From assembly GCA_021018995.1 (NCBI GenBank), contig CM037585.1, positions 65,970,646 to 66,034,645 on the forward strand: a stretch of 64,000 nucleotides of DNA, read 5' to 3'. A program made the position numbers and the translations under genes. The notes under the pieces were generated by a model. That model searched no databases. It was not told the DNA's origin and saw only the letters and a program-made list of their open reading frames with translations. Source of the DNA: Chloranthus sessilifolius. Its lineage: Eukaryota > Streptophyta > Magnoliopsida > Chloranthales > Chloranthaceae. Below, in pieces: positions 43,056 to 54,056 of the stretch. Positions within the stretch are counted from its first letter, which is position 1. Each line of letters opens with the position of its first letter.

Positions 43056-44728
43056 GTTGATCTATAGGATTGGAGAAAGGTAAAGATTTGGCTAATTGCG
43101 TCAGGTGTGGGTGTGGTATGCAAAGTAGGGGCTGATAAAATTGATGTAGATGGTTGAGGGGCAATGGGTGAAATGGCTGTAAAGGGAGAAGTAGCCAAAT
43201 GGGTGAAATGAGGAGGGTTAGGTATAGGTATAGTTTCAAGTCCAATGTTCTCGAAGATAGCTCCCATCAAAGATGAATAGGCCTCTATTGTGAATATCTC
43301 AAGTTCAGGGGTATGGGTGATTTCAGGTGTATGAGTTGAATGAGCAGGTGAACCTGAGAAGCTATGGAGGAGGGGAGTGCTAGGAGAGTGTTCAACAAAA
43401 TCTGTGGCAATATCTTGGACATTGTTAGGTGAAATTGGTGGTGTAAGTATGGCTGGAGTGGTTGGTGTAGAGGGAGAGTCTGCAATTAGGATTATGGTGG
43501 TGATTAGTGATGGGGCTGCTGGGATAGGTGATGGAAGAGGTGCTATGATAGGTGAGGTGGGCAAGATGATGGCCTCCTCAACACTAGGTATAGCTAAAGA
43601 GCTAGTTACCTCAGCAATGGTCATAGGGTCACTTGCAGCTGCAGGAGCAATAGGTGCAGCTAAAGAGCTGGTCACCTCAGGTGCAGGTATATCAGGTTCT
43701 TGAGCTGGCTCAGCTTCCTCCCTCATTCTATTCAACATAGTTTGGCTTGTAGTCCAAGCCCTCTTCCCAAAAGCAGGAGGAGATAAAATTTTAAATGGCT
43801 CTTGCTCATCAATGTCAAATTTGGCCCTAAGTAGGGTTATGATCAGCCTTCCAAATGGTATTCCAACTAATTTTTGTTCCTTCTTCAGCTTGGCACTAAT
43901 GTCAGCCATGGCCTCAAAAATCAGCACAGGGGCATTGAAGAATTGCCCTTTTGAAAAATAAAAGAGGCCCTCCAAAATGGGTGTCCTTCTTTCCTGACTG
44001 TGCCCAGTGACATAAAAACATCCTCTCAAAATGGAATCCATCAGTAAAAATTGAGGTGCTAAGTCTCTCCTCATGATGGATTGTCCAGTTCCAACTATGC
44101 CTTGGGTTAGATGTGCAGCCATTTCTCTAAAAGAGGTTGTCTCTGGTGCGGCCAAAGGACTAGCAGGATCATATTGGAATGGTATCCCCAAGGCATTTCC
44201 AATGTGTTCATAAGTGACTGTTAAATCACAATCATCAATGAAAATTACAAGCGTTGGGACATGAACATCCTTCTCAGTCACTTTCACCATATTTTGGTAC
44301 CATAATCTCACCATTCTTGGATAGATTTTCTCTGGAAGAGGGGTTAAGATATTGCTCAGTGAAGCATCCCTGATGTAGTTCAATGATAGCTTACATTCAG
44401 GTTTGTTTGAGAAGAAGTTCTCATCAACAATAAGCTCTGGGATCAGCTTCTGAGCTTCAATGAATGGGTTTGGCAGTACTAAATGCAAAGGCAGAGGAGG
44501 AAGCTCAGGCTCAGGACTAGGAGCAGCTGCTAGGATGGGCTCCTCATGTCTAACCTTCTTCCCTTTCTCAATTTTATCAGCTTTATCCATTGATAGTTTC
44601 CTCTTGGCTGAGGTTTTAACTTTTTCTTTTGTGGAGGGTTTGCTAATTTTCTTAGCAGAAGACTTCGGGAACATTGCAGCCAGCGATTTTTCAGCTTTCC
44701 CCATTTTAAAACTTTGTTTGAATCTCAT
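43040..44728 (-). CDS. Third ORF of C, N-terminal 562 codons
   Basis: An open frame from ATG at 44728; the start shared with A is the ATG at 44704 (MGKAEKSLAAMF). Residues about 20-60 are Lys-rich (KEKVKTSAKRK), a possible nuclear localisation signal. Residues about 85-300 are the conserved region (LTPLPEKIYPRMVRLWYQNM, TLVIFIDDCDLTVTYEHIGN, GTGQSIMRRDLAPQFLLMDS, PILEGLFYFSKGQFF), similar to the putative plant transposon protein family found in Athila elements. Residues about 340-560 are Pro/Ala/Ser/Thr-rich and probably unstructured. The frame shifts near 43050 into the coiled-coil part. It takes the position of env in retroviruses but shows no signal peptide or membrane anchor. Confidence 0.8.
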   Translation of the reverse strand: MRFKQSFKMGKAEKSLAAMFPKSSAKKISKPSTKEKVKTSAKRKLSMDKADKIEKGKKVRHEEPILAAAPSPEPELPPLPLHLVLPNPFIEAQKLIPELIVDENFFSNKPECKLSLNYIRDASLSNILTPLPEKIYPRMVRLWYQNMVKVTEKDVHVPTLVIFIDDCDLTVTYEHIGNALGIPFQYDPASPLAAPETTSFREMAAHLTQGIVGTGQSIMRRDLAPQFLLMDSILRGCFYVTGHSQERRTPILEGLFYFSKGQFFNAPVLIFEAMADISAKLKKEQKLVGIPFGRLIITLLRAKFDIDEQEPFKILSPPAFGKRAWTTSQTMLNRMREEAEPAQEPDIPAPEVTSSLAAPIAPAAASDPMTIAEVTSSLAIPSVEEAIILPTSPIIAPLPSPIPAAPSLITTIILIADSPSTPTTPAILTPPISPNNVQDIATDFVEHSPSTPLLHSFSGSPAHSTHTPEITHTPELEIFTIEAYSSLMGAIFENIGLETIPIPNPPHFTHLATSPFTAISPIAPQPSTSILSAPTLHTTPTPDAISQIFTFLQSYRSTCITT

Positions 44729-45399
44729 ACAATATATGCTGACACAAAAATTAACTTTGCAAAATACAAACAGAGGATATGTAAAGAAAAATACCGAAAT
44801 CTAGGGTTTTGCTTGAAATCTTTGATCGCTTGATTAAATCTACCAGCATCAGAAGCAAAGGGTCCCTCTCTTCAAGCTTAATCAATGGAACAAATATGAA
44901 GGAAATTGGATCTGAACTCTAAAAGCATGCAGGGATTGAAGGAAAATGGGTTTTCTGTGAAATAGGAAACTCTGGGAAGGCTTTCGAATATGAAACCCTT
45001 GCTTCGCAAGGGTTGAAGTATGCTCAAAATGATTTTCGCAAAGCACCTTTGAAATTTTTGAAAAGTTCAAAACATTCCTTTTTACAAAGGAGAATGGCAT
45101 TAATACCATTCGAAAAGCAAAAGGCTTCAGAAACAACTTTTCGAAAAGCAAAAGGCTTCAGAATCAACTATTCGAAAAGCTAATCATTCTTTTCGAGCAG
45201 TTAGTTATAGGTCTAGATCCTTTTCGAAAAGAAAATTAAACTTTTCGAATTGAATTTTTTTTTCTTTGCGAATTAATTTTTCACATATTGTAAACTTCTC
45301 GAATTGACTGTAAAACATGACTAAAAACAAAGATTCATAAACTATGCAAAAACTACAAAACAAACACAAATAAAATACATATGATACAGTTGTTTATCA
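44729..45399 (-). other. Spacer between pol and third ORF of C
   Basis: Holds the telo-box-like leader (complement of 44791-44810) and the repeat array at 44990-45310, with units containing CTTTTCGAAAAGCAAAAGGC on the plus strand. No credible gene. Confidence 0.65.
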
Positions 45400-46560
45400 T
45401 CAGATTTGTGGAGGCTCTTGATGATAGATGGTCAGCACAGGCTCCAGGGTATTTTCAATGCATGGTTTGAGCCTCTGACCATTTACTTTCAGGTTCTCCC
45501 ATCACTTGGGTCCATAATTTTAACAGCCCCAGAAGGAGATGCTTGAATGACAGTATATGGCCCTTCCCACCTAGATCTCAACTTTCCAGAAAAAAACTTA
45601 AGTTTTGAGTTGAATAGCCATACCTTAGAGCCAGCTATGAACTCTTTTCTCAGCAGCTTTTTGCCATAGAAAGCCTTAACTTTTTCTTTGTAAGATCTTG
45701 CATTGGTGTATGCATCCATTCTCAGCTCCTCCAACTCAGCAAGAAGTCGTGATTACCCATGTTCAAGGTTTTAATAGCCCAAAAGGCCTTATATTCTAAC
45801 TCCACTGGTAAATGGCAAGGTTTTCCATAGACCAATTTGAATGGGGACATGCCAATTGGGGTTTTATAGGCTGTCCTATATGCCCACTATGCATCATTCA
45901 GCTTAAAGGACCAATCCTTTCCGTCCTTCTTCACAATCTTTTTCAGTATATATTTGATTTCTCTATTGCAAATCTCCACTTGTCCACTGGTCTATGGATG
46001 ATATGGAGTAGCTACTCTATGAGTCACAGAGTACTTTTTCAATCAAGCTTGAAAATGTTTATTACAAAAATGGCTCCCTCCATCACTGATAATAGCTCTG
46101 GGGGAACCAAACCTGGAAAAAATGTTATCCCTTAAAAATTTTAGGACAACTCTATGGTCATTGGTTTTAGTGGCTGTGGCTTCAACCCATTTGGATACAT
46201 AATCCACAGCTACTAAGATGAAATTAAAACCATTTGAAGGAGGAAAGGGTTCCATGAAATCTATCCCCCAAATATCAAACAATTCAACTACCAAAATGGG
46301 CTGTAAATGCATTGAGTTTCTCTTGGAAATGCTGCCCAATCTCTGGAAATTCTGACAAGACTTACAGTGCTGCAGTGCATCTTTGAAAAGTGTAGGCCAA
46401 TAAAATCAACACTGCAAAACCTTTGCAGAAGTTTTGTTTCTACTAAAATGACCTCCGCAGGCCTGTTCATGACACATGGAAAGTATGCTATGAAAGTCTT
46501 CTTCAGGGACACATCTTCTAATTATTTGGTCTGCATAAATCTTGAACAGATAAGGATCCT
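45400..46560 (-). pseudogene. Integrase of C, broken
   Basis: Minus-strand pieces: the zinc-finger part in 46512-46288, the core 46339-46043 with GIDFMEPF and IISDGGSHF (both catalytic Asp present; the Gly of GPF is Glu), and the C-terminal part 45734-45489 with [10 protein letters not shown]. Stops and frameshifts separate them. The end at 45400 is the TGA equivalent to that of A. Confidence 0.85.
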
Positions 46561-46719
46561 CCCAAATAAAATGTTTAATCTTTGAGAAGGAGTGTGTACA
46601 CTGATAGCAAAAAGTTTTTCATCAGGGAAAGATTCATTGATAGGCAGCCTATCAATCTCAGCAGTTAGAATTCTAGACAGGTGGTCAGCCACCACATTCT
46701 CCGCACCCTTTTTATCTTT

Positions 46720-48267
46720 AATCTATAAATCAAACTCCTGTAATAGGAGGATCCACCTGATTAATCTTGGTTTGGTATCCTTCTTAGACAGAAGGTATTT
46801 CACGGCAGAGTGGTCAGTGAACACCACAATTTGTGAACCCAAAACATATGACCTGAATTTCTCTAAAGTAAAAACAATTGCCAGCAGCTCCTTCTCAGTT
46901 ATTGTGTAATTGAGCTTTGCATCAATCATTGATCTACTTGCATAAGCTATGACATGAGGCAGCTTATCCTTTCTCTGCCCAAGAACAGCTCCCAAAGCAT
47001 AATCTGATGCATCACATATCAGCTCAAAAGGCAGTGAATAATCTGGAGACTATAGTATTGGGGCTGAAATCAAACAATTTTTTAAGAATTCAAATGCCTT
47101 CAGGCATTCATTATTGAAAACAAAAGGAACATCTTGGTACAATAAATGACAAAGAGGCTTGGATATTTTACTGAAGTCCTTATTGAACCTCCTATAAAAT
47201 CCAGCATGCCCCAGAAAACTTCTAATTTGTTTAACAGTTTTGGGAGGTGGCAAATGGGCAATTAAATCAATTTTTGCTCTGTCCACCTCAATGCCCTTGT
47301 GGGAGACAACATGGCCAAGGACAATGCCTTGGGTGACCATGAAATGGCTCTTCTCCCAGCTCAAAACTAAATTGGTTTCTTCACATCTCTGTAACACCAA
47401 CCTGACATGATGTAAACACTGGGCAAAACTGTCTCCATATATTGAAAAGTCATCCATAAAAATTTTCATAAATTGGTCAATCATATCAGAGAAAATGGAA
47501 TACATACATCTTTGAAAGGTAGCAGGAGCATTACAAAGACCAAAAGGCATCCTCCTATAGGAAAAAGTGCCAAAGGGACAAGTGAATGTGGTCTTTTCCT
47601 GGTCTTATGGATACACAGGAATATGGTTGTAGCCAGAGTAACCATCCAAAAAATAGTAATAAGCTTTTCCTGCTAACTTATCTAAAATCTGATCAATGAA
47701 TGGAAGAGAGAAATGGTCCTTTCTGGTCATTGTGTTTAGCTTTCTATAATCAATACAGACCCTCCAACCAGTTGTTTGTCTGGTTGAAATAAGCTCACCA
47801 GAATCTGAGGTTACAACAGTGATCCCAGATTTCTTAGGTACCACCTGTGTAGGTGCCACCCAAGCTGAATCTGAAATGGGGTAAATAACCCCAGCATCTA
47901 ACAACTTAACAACCTCCTTCATGACCACTTCTTGCATATGAGGGTTGAGCCTCCTTTGCATTTCTCTAGAAGGCTTTGCATCTTCTTCCAAGTGAATTTT
48001 ATGCATGCAAACGGCTGGACTGATTCCTCCCAAATCAGCAATAGTCCAGCCAATTGCCCTCTTATGCTGTTTCAATACAATCAACAACTCTTCCCCCTGC
48101 TCCTCAGTGAGGGAAGAAGAAATAATCACAAGCAATATTTTATGGTCTCCTAAAAACACATATTTCAAATTTTCTGGCAACTGTTTCAGCTCTACATCAG
48201 GTGGGCTGAGAAAAAAAGGTAACAAAGGTACCTTGTTTGTGGAAGGGGAAGAACTATAGGTTTCCAT
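46720..48267 (-). pseudogene. RT and RNase H of C, broken
   Basis: The RT N-terminal part 48267-47605 ([17 protein letters not shown]) ends at TAA where A has CAA. The RT C-terminal part 47550-47050 keeps MPFGLCNAPATF and the catalytic FMDDFSIYG, followed by the connection GHAGFYRRF. The RNase H part 46995-46723 (ALGAVLGQ-like start, [19 protein letters not shown]) ends at a further stop. Except for the nonsense changes the sequence is close to A. Confidence 0.88.
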
Positions 48268-48395
48268 GAAAAATACCTTGCTGATTGATCATGAGTTCCT
48301 TGCACAGCATTAACCTCCTCAGACTTTGAGGTACAAACTATTTCTTCCACAGTATTTCTCCAAGCATCTTTAAAATCTGTGGTTAAATCTTCACA

Positions 48396-49127
48396 CTACA
48401 AAAACTGTGGTAAAGTTTCTTCTACCAGTTCATCCAACAAATAAAAAAGAAAGCATTCTTCATAATTAAATTGGGGCTGTGTAACTGCATTGTAGACATT
48501 TAACTTTACCTTCATATTTCCAAAAGACACTTTCATAATACAATATCTGCATTGAATGCAAGCATTGGTTGTAGCTAGAAATGGTCTCCCCAAAATGACT
48601 GGGATGGAAGTTCTGCTTTTTGTAGGTTCCATGTCCAATACCAGAAAATCAACAGGGTAGAAAAACATATCTACCCCTATCAACACATCCTCAATCACCC
48701 CAACTGGCTTTCTTTCAGATCTGTCTGCTAGTTGTAACACCACATGAGTGGGTTTTAACTCTCCCAAACCTAGTTTCTCATATACAGAATATGGAAGCAG
48801 GTTGACACTGGCACCCAAATCTAATAAAGCCTTTTCAACGGTATGTTTCCCAATGATGCAAGGGATTGTGGGGATTCCAAGATCTTGGAGTTTAGGAGGT
48901 GTGGTAATGGATAAAACCTGATTAACTCTTTCCACAGCAAAGACCTTCTTGAATAACTGTATCCTAGATTGTCTTTTGTGAGTGTAAATATCTTTCAAAA
49001 ATTTTGCATATGTTGGGACTTGCTTAATTGCATCAAGCAAAGGAAGATTAATCTTGACTTGCTTGAAAGTCTCCATCATTTCATCTATTTTTGTATTCCC
49101 TTTATCAAAAGGGGATGCAGACTTCAT
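48396..49127 (-). pseudogene. Protease region of C
   Basis: An open frame of 243 codons: pre-protease MKSASPFDKGNTKID, then IPCIIGKHTVEKALLDLGAS with the DLGA active site, VNLLPYSVYEKLGLG, and VILGRPFLATTNACI with the second conserved motif. The domain is uninterrupted here, in contrast to A. The linker 48395-48268 to RT has a stop. Confidence 0.8.
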
Positions 49128-49205
49128 GGCATGGGGAAATGGTAAATGAGGAACTAGTCCTTCATTTACAGCTTTAGAATTATCATCAGAATATTTTTTA
49201 TTTTT

Positions 49206-50840
49206 CTATTTTTCATTTTTTTGATTTTTCTGAGGTACATCAGCACCCCCAATGCTAACATCATGCTGCTCCTGCTGCATATCTCTAGCAATTTTCTCAA
49301 TTTTTTCTTCTCCTTTTTCAAGATTCACATTGTTATTTACAACTCTTCCACTTCTCAAAGTAGTGATAGCTTTAACTTCTTCATGTGAAACAGAGGCATC
49401 TCCAACCATGAACTGTCCTTTAGGATTGTTCAAAGGTTGGCCCGGGTAATCTGCCTTCCTCTCTTTTGGCCAAAGTATTTGAAAGTTGACCCAATGTTTC
49501 TTCAATCTTCTTTATGCTCTGACTATGAAAGTTTACAGTCTGAGTTACAGACCCAAAATTCGGGAGTGAATTTAGAACTTGGTCTTTAAAAGAAGGGGAT
49601 TTGGAAGGGGTTGAACTGGAGCAGATTGTTGCACAGGTTGTGCCATCTGCCGTGGAATGGGCTGCTGAAAATTTGGCTTGGTATAAAAATTCTGCTGGTA
49701 AGGCTAAGCAGTTTTGAAAGGTATTTGGTTCTTTGGTTGCTGCTGCTGTTGTGATTGATAATTGCCCTGGCTCCACCTTAAATTGGGGTGCCCTCTCCAT
49801 GTATATTCATTTGATTGCATCTGTCCAAACGATTGGGCAGCATGAGCTTACTCCACCACTAAATCTGGGAACTGTGGTGCAGCTGGACATTGATCATGGG
49901 AATGAGTAGGGAACTGGCATATCAAATATGCCTCCTCTACTCTTGCAACCATTGGATTTTTAAGTGAGTCCATCAATGTATCAAACTTAGTGGTCAAATT
50001 ATCCATTTTCCTTTCCAACTCATTCACCTTATACATCATTCCCATGGTGGTCTACTGATTGTTCAACCGAGCAGAATTCTCAATGTCTCTTGACAAAGAT
50101 TCCTATTGAGTTGAATTTTCACCAATCACTTCAAATAGGTCCCAGACCTCCTCAACAGTTTTTTGCAAATAGGTGCCTCCACAGGAAGCATCTACCATAT
50201 TCTTGCCCTTTTGATCAATTCCCTGATAGAAACTTTGAACAAGCTGCCATCGGGGAATTTGATGATGAGGACATTGCCTTAAAAGTTCTTTAAATCTTTC
50301 CCATGCTTCATGAAAAGTTTCAGTTGAGTGTTGTGAGAAGGAAACAATATTTTGTCTCAACTGGCTGGTCTTAGACATAGGGAAGTATTTGGCTAAAAAT
50401 TAACATTGCAAATCATTCCAAGAAGTAATGTTGTTTGGTGGCAACATGGACAGCCATGCTCTAGCTTTGTCCTTTAATGAAAAAGGAAAGAGCCTAAGCT
50501 TGGTTGCTTCTGGACCCAGTCCAGCTATGTTGAATGTTGTACAAAGAGACAAAAATTCATCCACATGCTTGTATTGATCTTTCTTACTCAAACCATGGAA
50601 GGAAGGCAGCATCTGGATAGTTGATGATTTGATCTCATAATTTCCTTCAACAGTAGGAAATTGGACACAAAATGGGGAAGTATATGCATTAGGTGCAAAG
50701 TAATCCCTCAAAAGTCTAGGTTCTTCACCCATAGTAGCAGTCTCAGCAAAATTCTATGATGTTTGTCTGGTTCTTAGTAGCCTTTCAACTTCTAAATTTA
50801 GAGGGACAATCTCAGGATTGAGAGTCCTTCTACTAAACAT
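49206..50840 (-). pseudogene. Gag of C, broken
   Basis: Start at ATG 50840 (MFSRRTL). Pieces: 50732-50400 (gag core, RDYFAPNAYTSPFCVQFPTV), 50378-50103 (WERFKELLRQCPHHQIPRWQ), 50045-49848 and 49800-49206 (Gln-rich C-terminal part). Stops include one at 50102 where H has CAG. The family role is particle formation and RNA binding. Confidence 0.85.
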
Positions 50841-50999
50841 ACAACACAGAAATAGAGAAGAAAAAAATTATGTAAAGCAAACCTTCAAAATTGAGTAGAT
50901 TCCAAGCTCAAATGTAACTGCAAAGATTTAAACAACAGAACAGTTAGCACTGATGTAAAAATAAAATAAAAATTTGGGTCTACCAATTTTAAAATCTAT

Positions 51000-51017
51000 T
51001 CCCCGGCAACGGCGCCA
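51000..51017 (-). other. Primer binding site of C
   Basis: On the minus strand TGGCGCCGTTGCCGGGGA, a perfect tRNA-Asp complement, six nucleotides after the LTR end. Confidence 0.87.
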
Positions 51018-51023
51018 AAAACT

Positions 51024-52839
51024 TGTTGCTAATTCTAAGTGTGCATGATTTATTTGTGTTTTGAAAACAGACTTACAAATGATGAATTGTACTGAATTTG
51101 GAAAACTAAAAAGCATAAGAAAATATCAGCACAGAGAGAACATAATTAGCCTGCAAGATCAGGGCCAATTGTAGCAAGTTTTAAATGTGAGTAAAAGATC
51201 GTCTATAAGGAATTGATTTAAAATGTAAGATCAACCTTCAGATCTGAGCTACTAGATCTGACCTCTTATCCTATCTACAAACCACATAAGATGGGAGGTT
51301 GAATTTGTCACATTAACTAAATGATAAAAGTAAAATAAAAACTAAATGATCAAAGTAAAAATTAAAACTAAATGATCCAGATCCGAGTTGGGGAGATTTG
51401 ATGTAAATTAATAAGAATGCAGAAATAATATCTAACTTCGATTTAGTACTTGATTGCAGAATGAGAATAAATGTAAAATAAATGAGATATTATCCAATCT
51501 TTATCTGGCTACCAGCACAGATGCAAGAGAAAGTAATCCAACTCAAGGATTGGAATTGAGTTGGACTTATGGCTATGGTCTGTCCACTTTAATGGACACA
51601 GATCATCCCATAGTCTTCAATTCGAATCCGTGATTCAGAACAAAAAATACCACTACAAATGCTGTGAGAAATTAGGTTACAAATGCCAATTCTCACAAGG
51701 ATAATGAATTAAGGGAAATTACTTTAAAAACAGTAAATCTAAAGGAATCTAATGAAATAAGGAGATCACAGGGAACCCTTAACAGGAATCCAATTGAGAA
51801 TGTACGGTTCACAGCAACCTTTTCAAATTCACCATTACAATTACAGAGCACAGCTTAAACAGCTCTCGGATTTGTAGTGTTGAATATAATTCTCACTTGA
51901 ATTACAAAACTATCTCACAGTTCTCAAGTACAAATAAAAGCTAGGCTATTACAAAAGTTTCAGACAAGCTATCTAAATTGGAAATGGGGGAATAGAAATG
52001 AAACTCAAAATCTGGATACCCAAATTGGGCAAATGGTTTGTCTATTTATAGTTTTCCCCAAGTCTAGCTCAGATGTGTATCAACCAATGAGAATTGGTTA
52101 GATCTGTATTAACCAATAGGAGTTGAGCACAAGAATCTAGATCTGTTTTGGCCAATCAGAACTGCTTGATCTGGTTCAGCCAATCAGGTGACAGAAGCAT
52201 CAATTCTATTATGTAATTCAAAAATCTGGTTGAGCTTCTAAAAGTTCCCTCCAAGTAATTTCATCTTTGGGTGTTCACATGGGGTGGAATATGCCTTTGG
52301 TTCATGCTCAGAATCTTCCAAAATGTCCCTGGGTTTTTAAATGCATTGGGGCGCGTGCAGAGATTACTAAATTGCCCTTGCAGATGCTGGGAATCTTCAA
52401 GATATCATTTCGCACAGTTTGGAGAACTTTTCGCAAAGTACTGTGACTTCTAAAGCTCTTTTCACACAGTTCTGGTGCTGTTCGCAAGGATTTTTCTTCT
52501 TTTCGAATAGGTCAGGAATCCTTTCGAAGAGTTCAGGTGCTCTTCGAAAACTAAGCCTGGAGCTTTTAGTTCTTTTCGCAAAGTTCAGGTTCTTTTCGAA
52601 AAGCATTCTGTTCTGCATTCTTCTAGGCATTTTGACAGCCAGTGAGGTTGTTCCTTCTCCTTCTTCCTCTAGATCAACATGGATCATCATCTTTTTAGCA
52701 CTTTTAGGCTGCTTTCAGGGTTAAGCCTGCCTTTATTGTTAGCTATAAAACAAACACTTAAAACACTTATTTAGTTCTCTCAAAGGTCTATCAAGACCCA
52801 GGTTAAGGGGTGGAAAATGATATTTTCCAGTTCTCAACA
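51024..52839 (-). repeat. 5' LTR of C
   Basis: 1816 bp, collinear with 38601-40500. TATA box TATAAATA on the minus strand at 52043-52050; conserved hairpin 51575-51606; TTCGAA repeats 52405-52620. It lacks about 80 bp near 52625 that are present in the 3' LTR. Confidence 0.93.
52043..52050 (-). promoter_or_regulatory. LTR TATA box of C
   Basis: TATAAATA on the minus strand, with CCAAT/ATTGG boxes 30-140 bp upstream. Confidence 0.6.
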
Positions 52840-52844
52840 CACAT
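52840..52844. repeat. Target-site duplication of C, right copy
   Basis: CACAT, against AACAT at 38596-38600. Confidence 0.7.
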
Positions 52845-53271
52845 ATAATACATGCGCCACATATGCCCTAGCCAAGTGTGGTTTTCAGGCCTTGCTCGGA
52901 TAGTCATAACTTTCGATGTACAACTCAGATCGAGGTGATTCTTAGATTGTTGGAAAGCTAAGAACCTCTACTTTTCAATGGTATAAGATTCAGTCTTAGT
53001 GGAGGTCCTTGCCAGCCCTAGTACATCTCTCTCTAACCAATGCCCAGGAGGGCTAACTAAGGGTTTTGGAGAGGTTTCTAAAGGTTGGGGGTAATTACTA
53101 AGGGTATGGGTAAGTTTCTAAGGGATTGGGAAGTTTCTTAAGGGTTTAGGGTAAGTTCCTAGGGGTCTGGGAAGTTTCCTAAGGGTATGGGAGAAGCTAT
53201 CAAAAGCTTGGGGATGCGCCTCTCTCAAAGTATCTTTCGATCAGGCCTTGGGCCAAATTTGGGTGTCTATA
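52845..53271 (-). repeat. 5' LTR of B, 5' part
   Basis: Completes the B LTR (about 1.56 kb with 37465-38600). On the minus strand it starts TATAGACACCCAAATTTGG, one change from a TGTAGACACCC start typical of Tat LTRs. It contains several imperfect copies of a motif like GTTTCTAAGGGTATGGG near 53060-53200. Confidence 0.75.
53060..53205. repeat. Short imperfect tandem repeats in U3 of B
   Basis: Six to seven copies of about 20-25 bp of the type AAGTTTCTAAGGGTTTGGG, each slightly different. Confidence 0.65.
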
Positions 53272-54056
53272 GAAGATGAAGTTGTGATGAACTGAAGAAG
53301 GTGAAGTCATGAATCACCTTCTTCCCTTGCTGATTTCTCAATTTTGAATCCTTTCTACCCCTTCTATTCTTTTTAAACCTCAACCATAAGCCACATTACA
53401 GCCCATCTAAAAGAGCTTATTGATCCAAAGTGAAATGAGTTGTCATGTGGAGACAAGGAGACGCCTAATCTATGGTGAAAAGTACATGAGGAGGTGAGAA
53501 ATTAGAAACAATGCCTATGCTCATGCTTGCAGGCCTATTTGAGGTTTGAAACTGATCTTGAGCTGATAAGAATGTGAACACCTTGAGCTTCATTTCTGAG
53601 AGACTACCCTGGTAAGGATTGGGTCTAAAAATTTACTTTTGTCGGCAATGTTTAAACCTGATTTTTAAATCAATGGTGAGCCTAGTACTAATTTTCACAC
53701 ACTACACTCTTGATGAAAACTGATTGGGTGTGAAAGAAAGAAATGTTGATTCATGTGTTAAAATCTTTTCCATGACTGTTTTAACCTCCTTTAAATTGGA
53801 ATGAAGTTTTATTTGTTAAAATCTGTTGTGTCATATGTGGCACTATACTTAACTATTTTGTTGAGAAGTTTATGGATATCTTCATTGAAAACCTTCAGGA
53901 GACTTCACTCCTCCAGTAGGGATCACCTAGGGGTTTAAAAGGCTTGATGCATAAGCTAAATGCATTCGTTCTCCCTACGAAAGTGGCATTTAAATTTTTT
54001 AGAATATCTATTTTATTTTCCCTTTGCTCCAGGACAAGTAATGATTAGGTTTGGGG
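53272..54056 (+). other. 3' noncoding end of D with conserved block and polypurine tract
   Basis: Shared block at 53510-53580, pre-polypurine block at 53865-53990 (hairpin 53946-53966, arms GATGCAT and ATGCATT around AAGCTAA), polypurine tract 54044-54056. No gene seen. Confidence 0.7.

Larger units (their letters stand above)
38601..52839 (-). mobile_element. Element C: Athila-like LTR retrotransposon, full length
   Basis: 14,239 bp on the minus strand: 5' LTR 51024-52839, primer site 51000-51017, gag-pol 50840-45400, spacer, third ORF 44728-42291, noncoding region, polypurine tract and 3' LTR 38601-40500. Same architecture as A and closely related in all coding parts, but a distinct LTR subfamily. 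Gag and pol have several stops and frame changes; the third ORF has one frame break. Inserted in the LTR of B, inside a palindromic motif. Confidence 0.95.
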
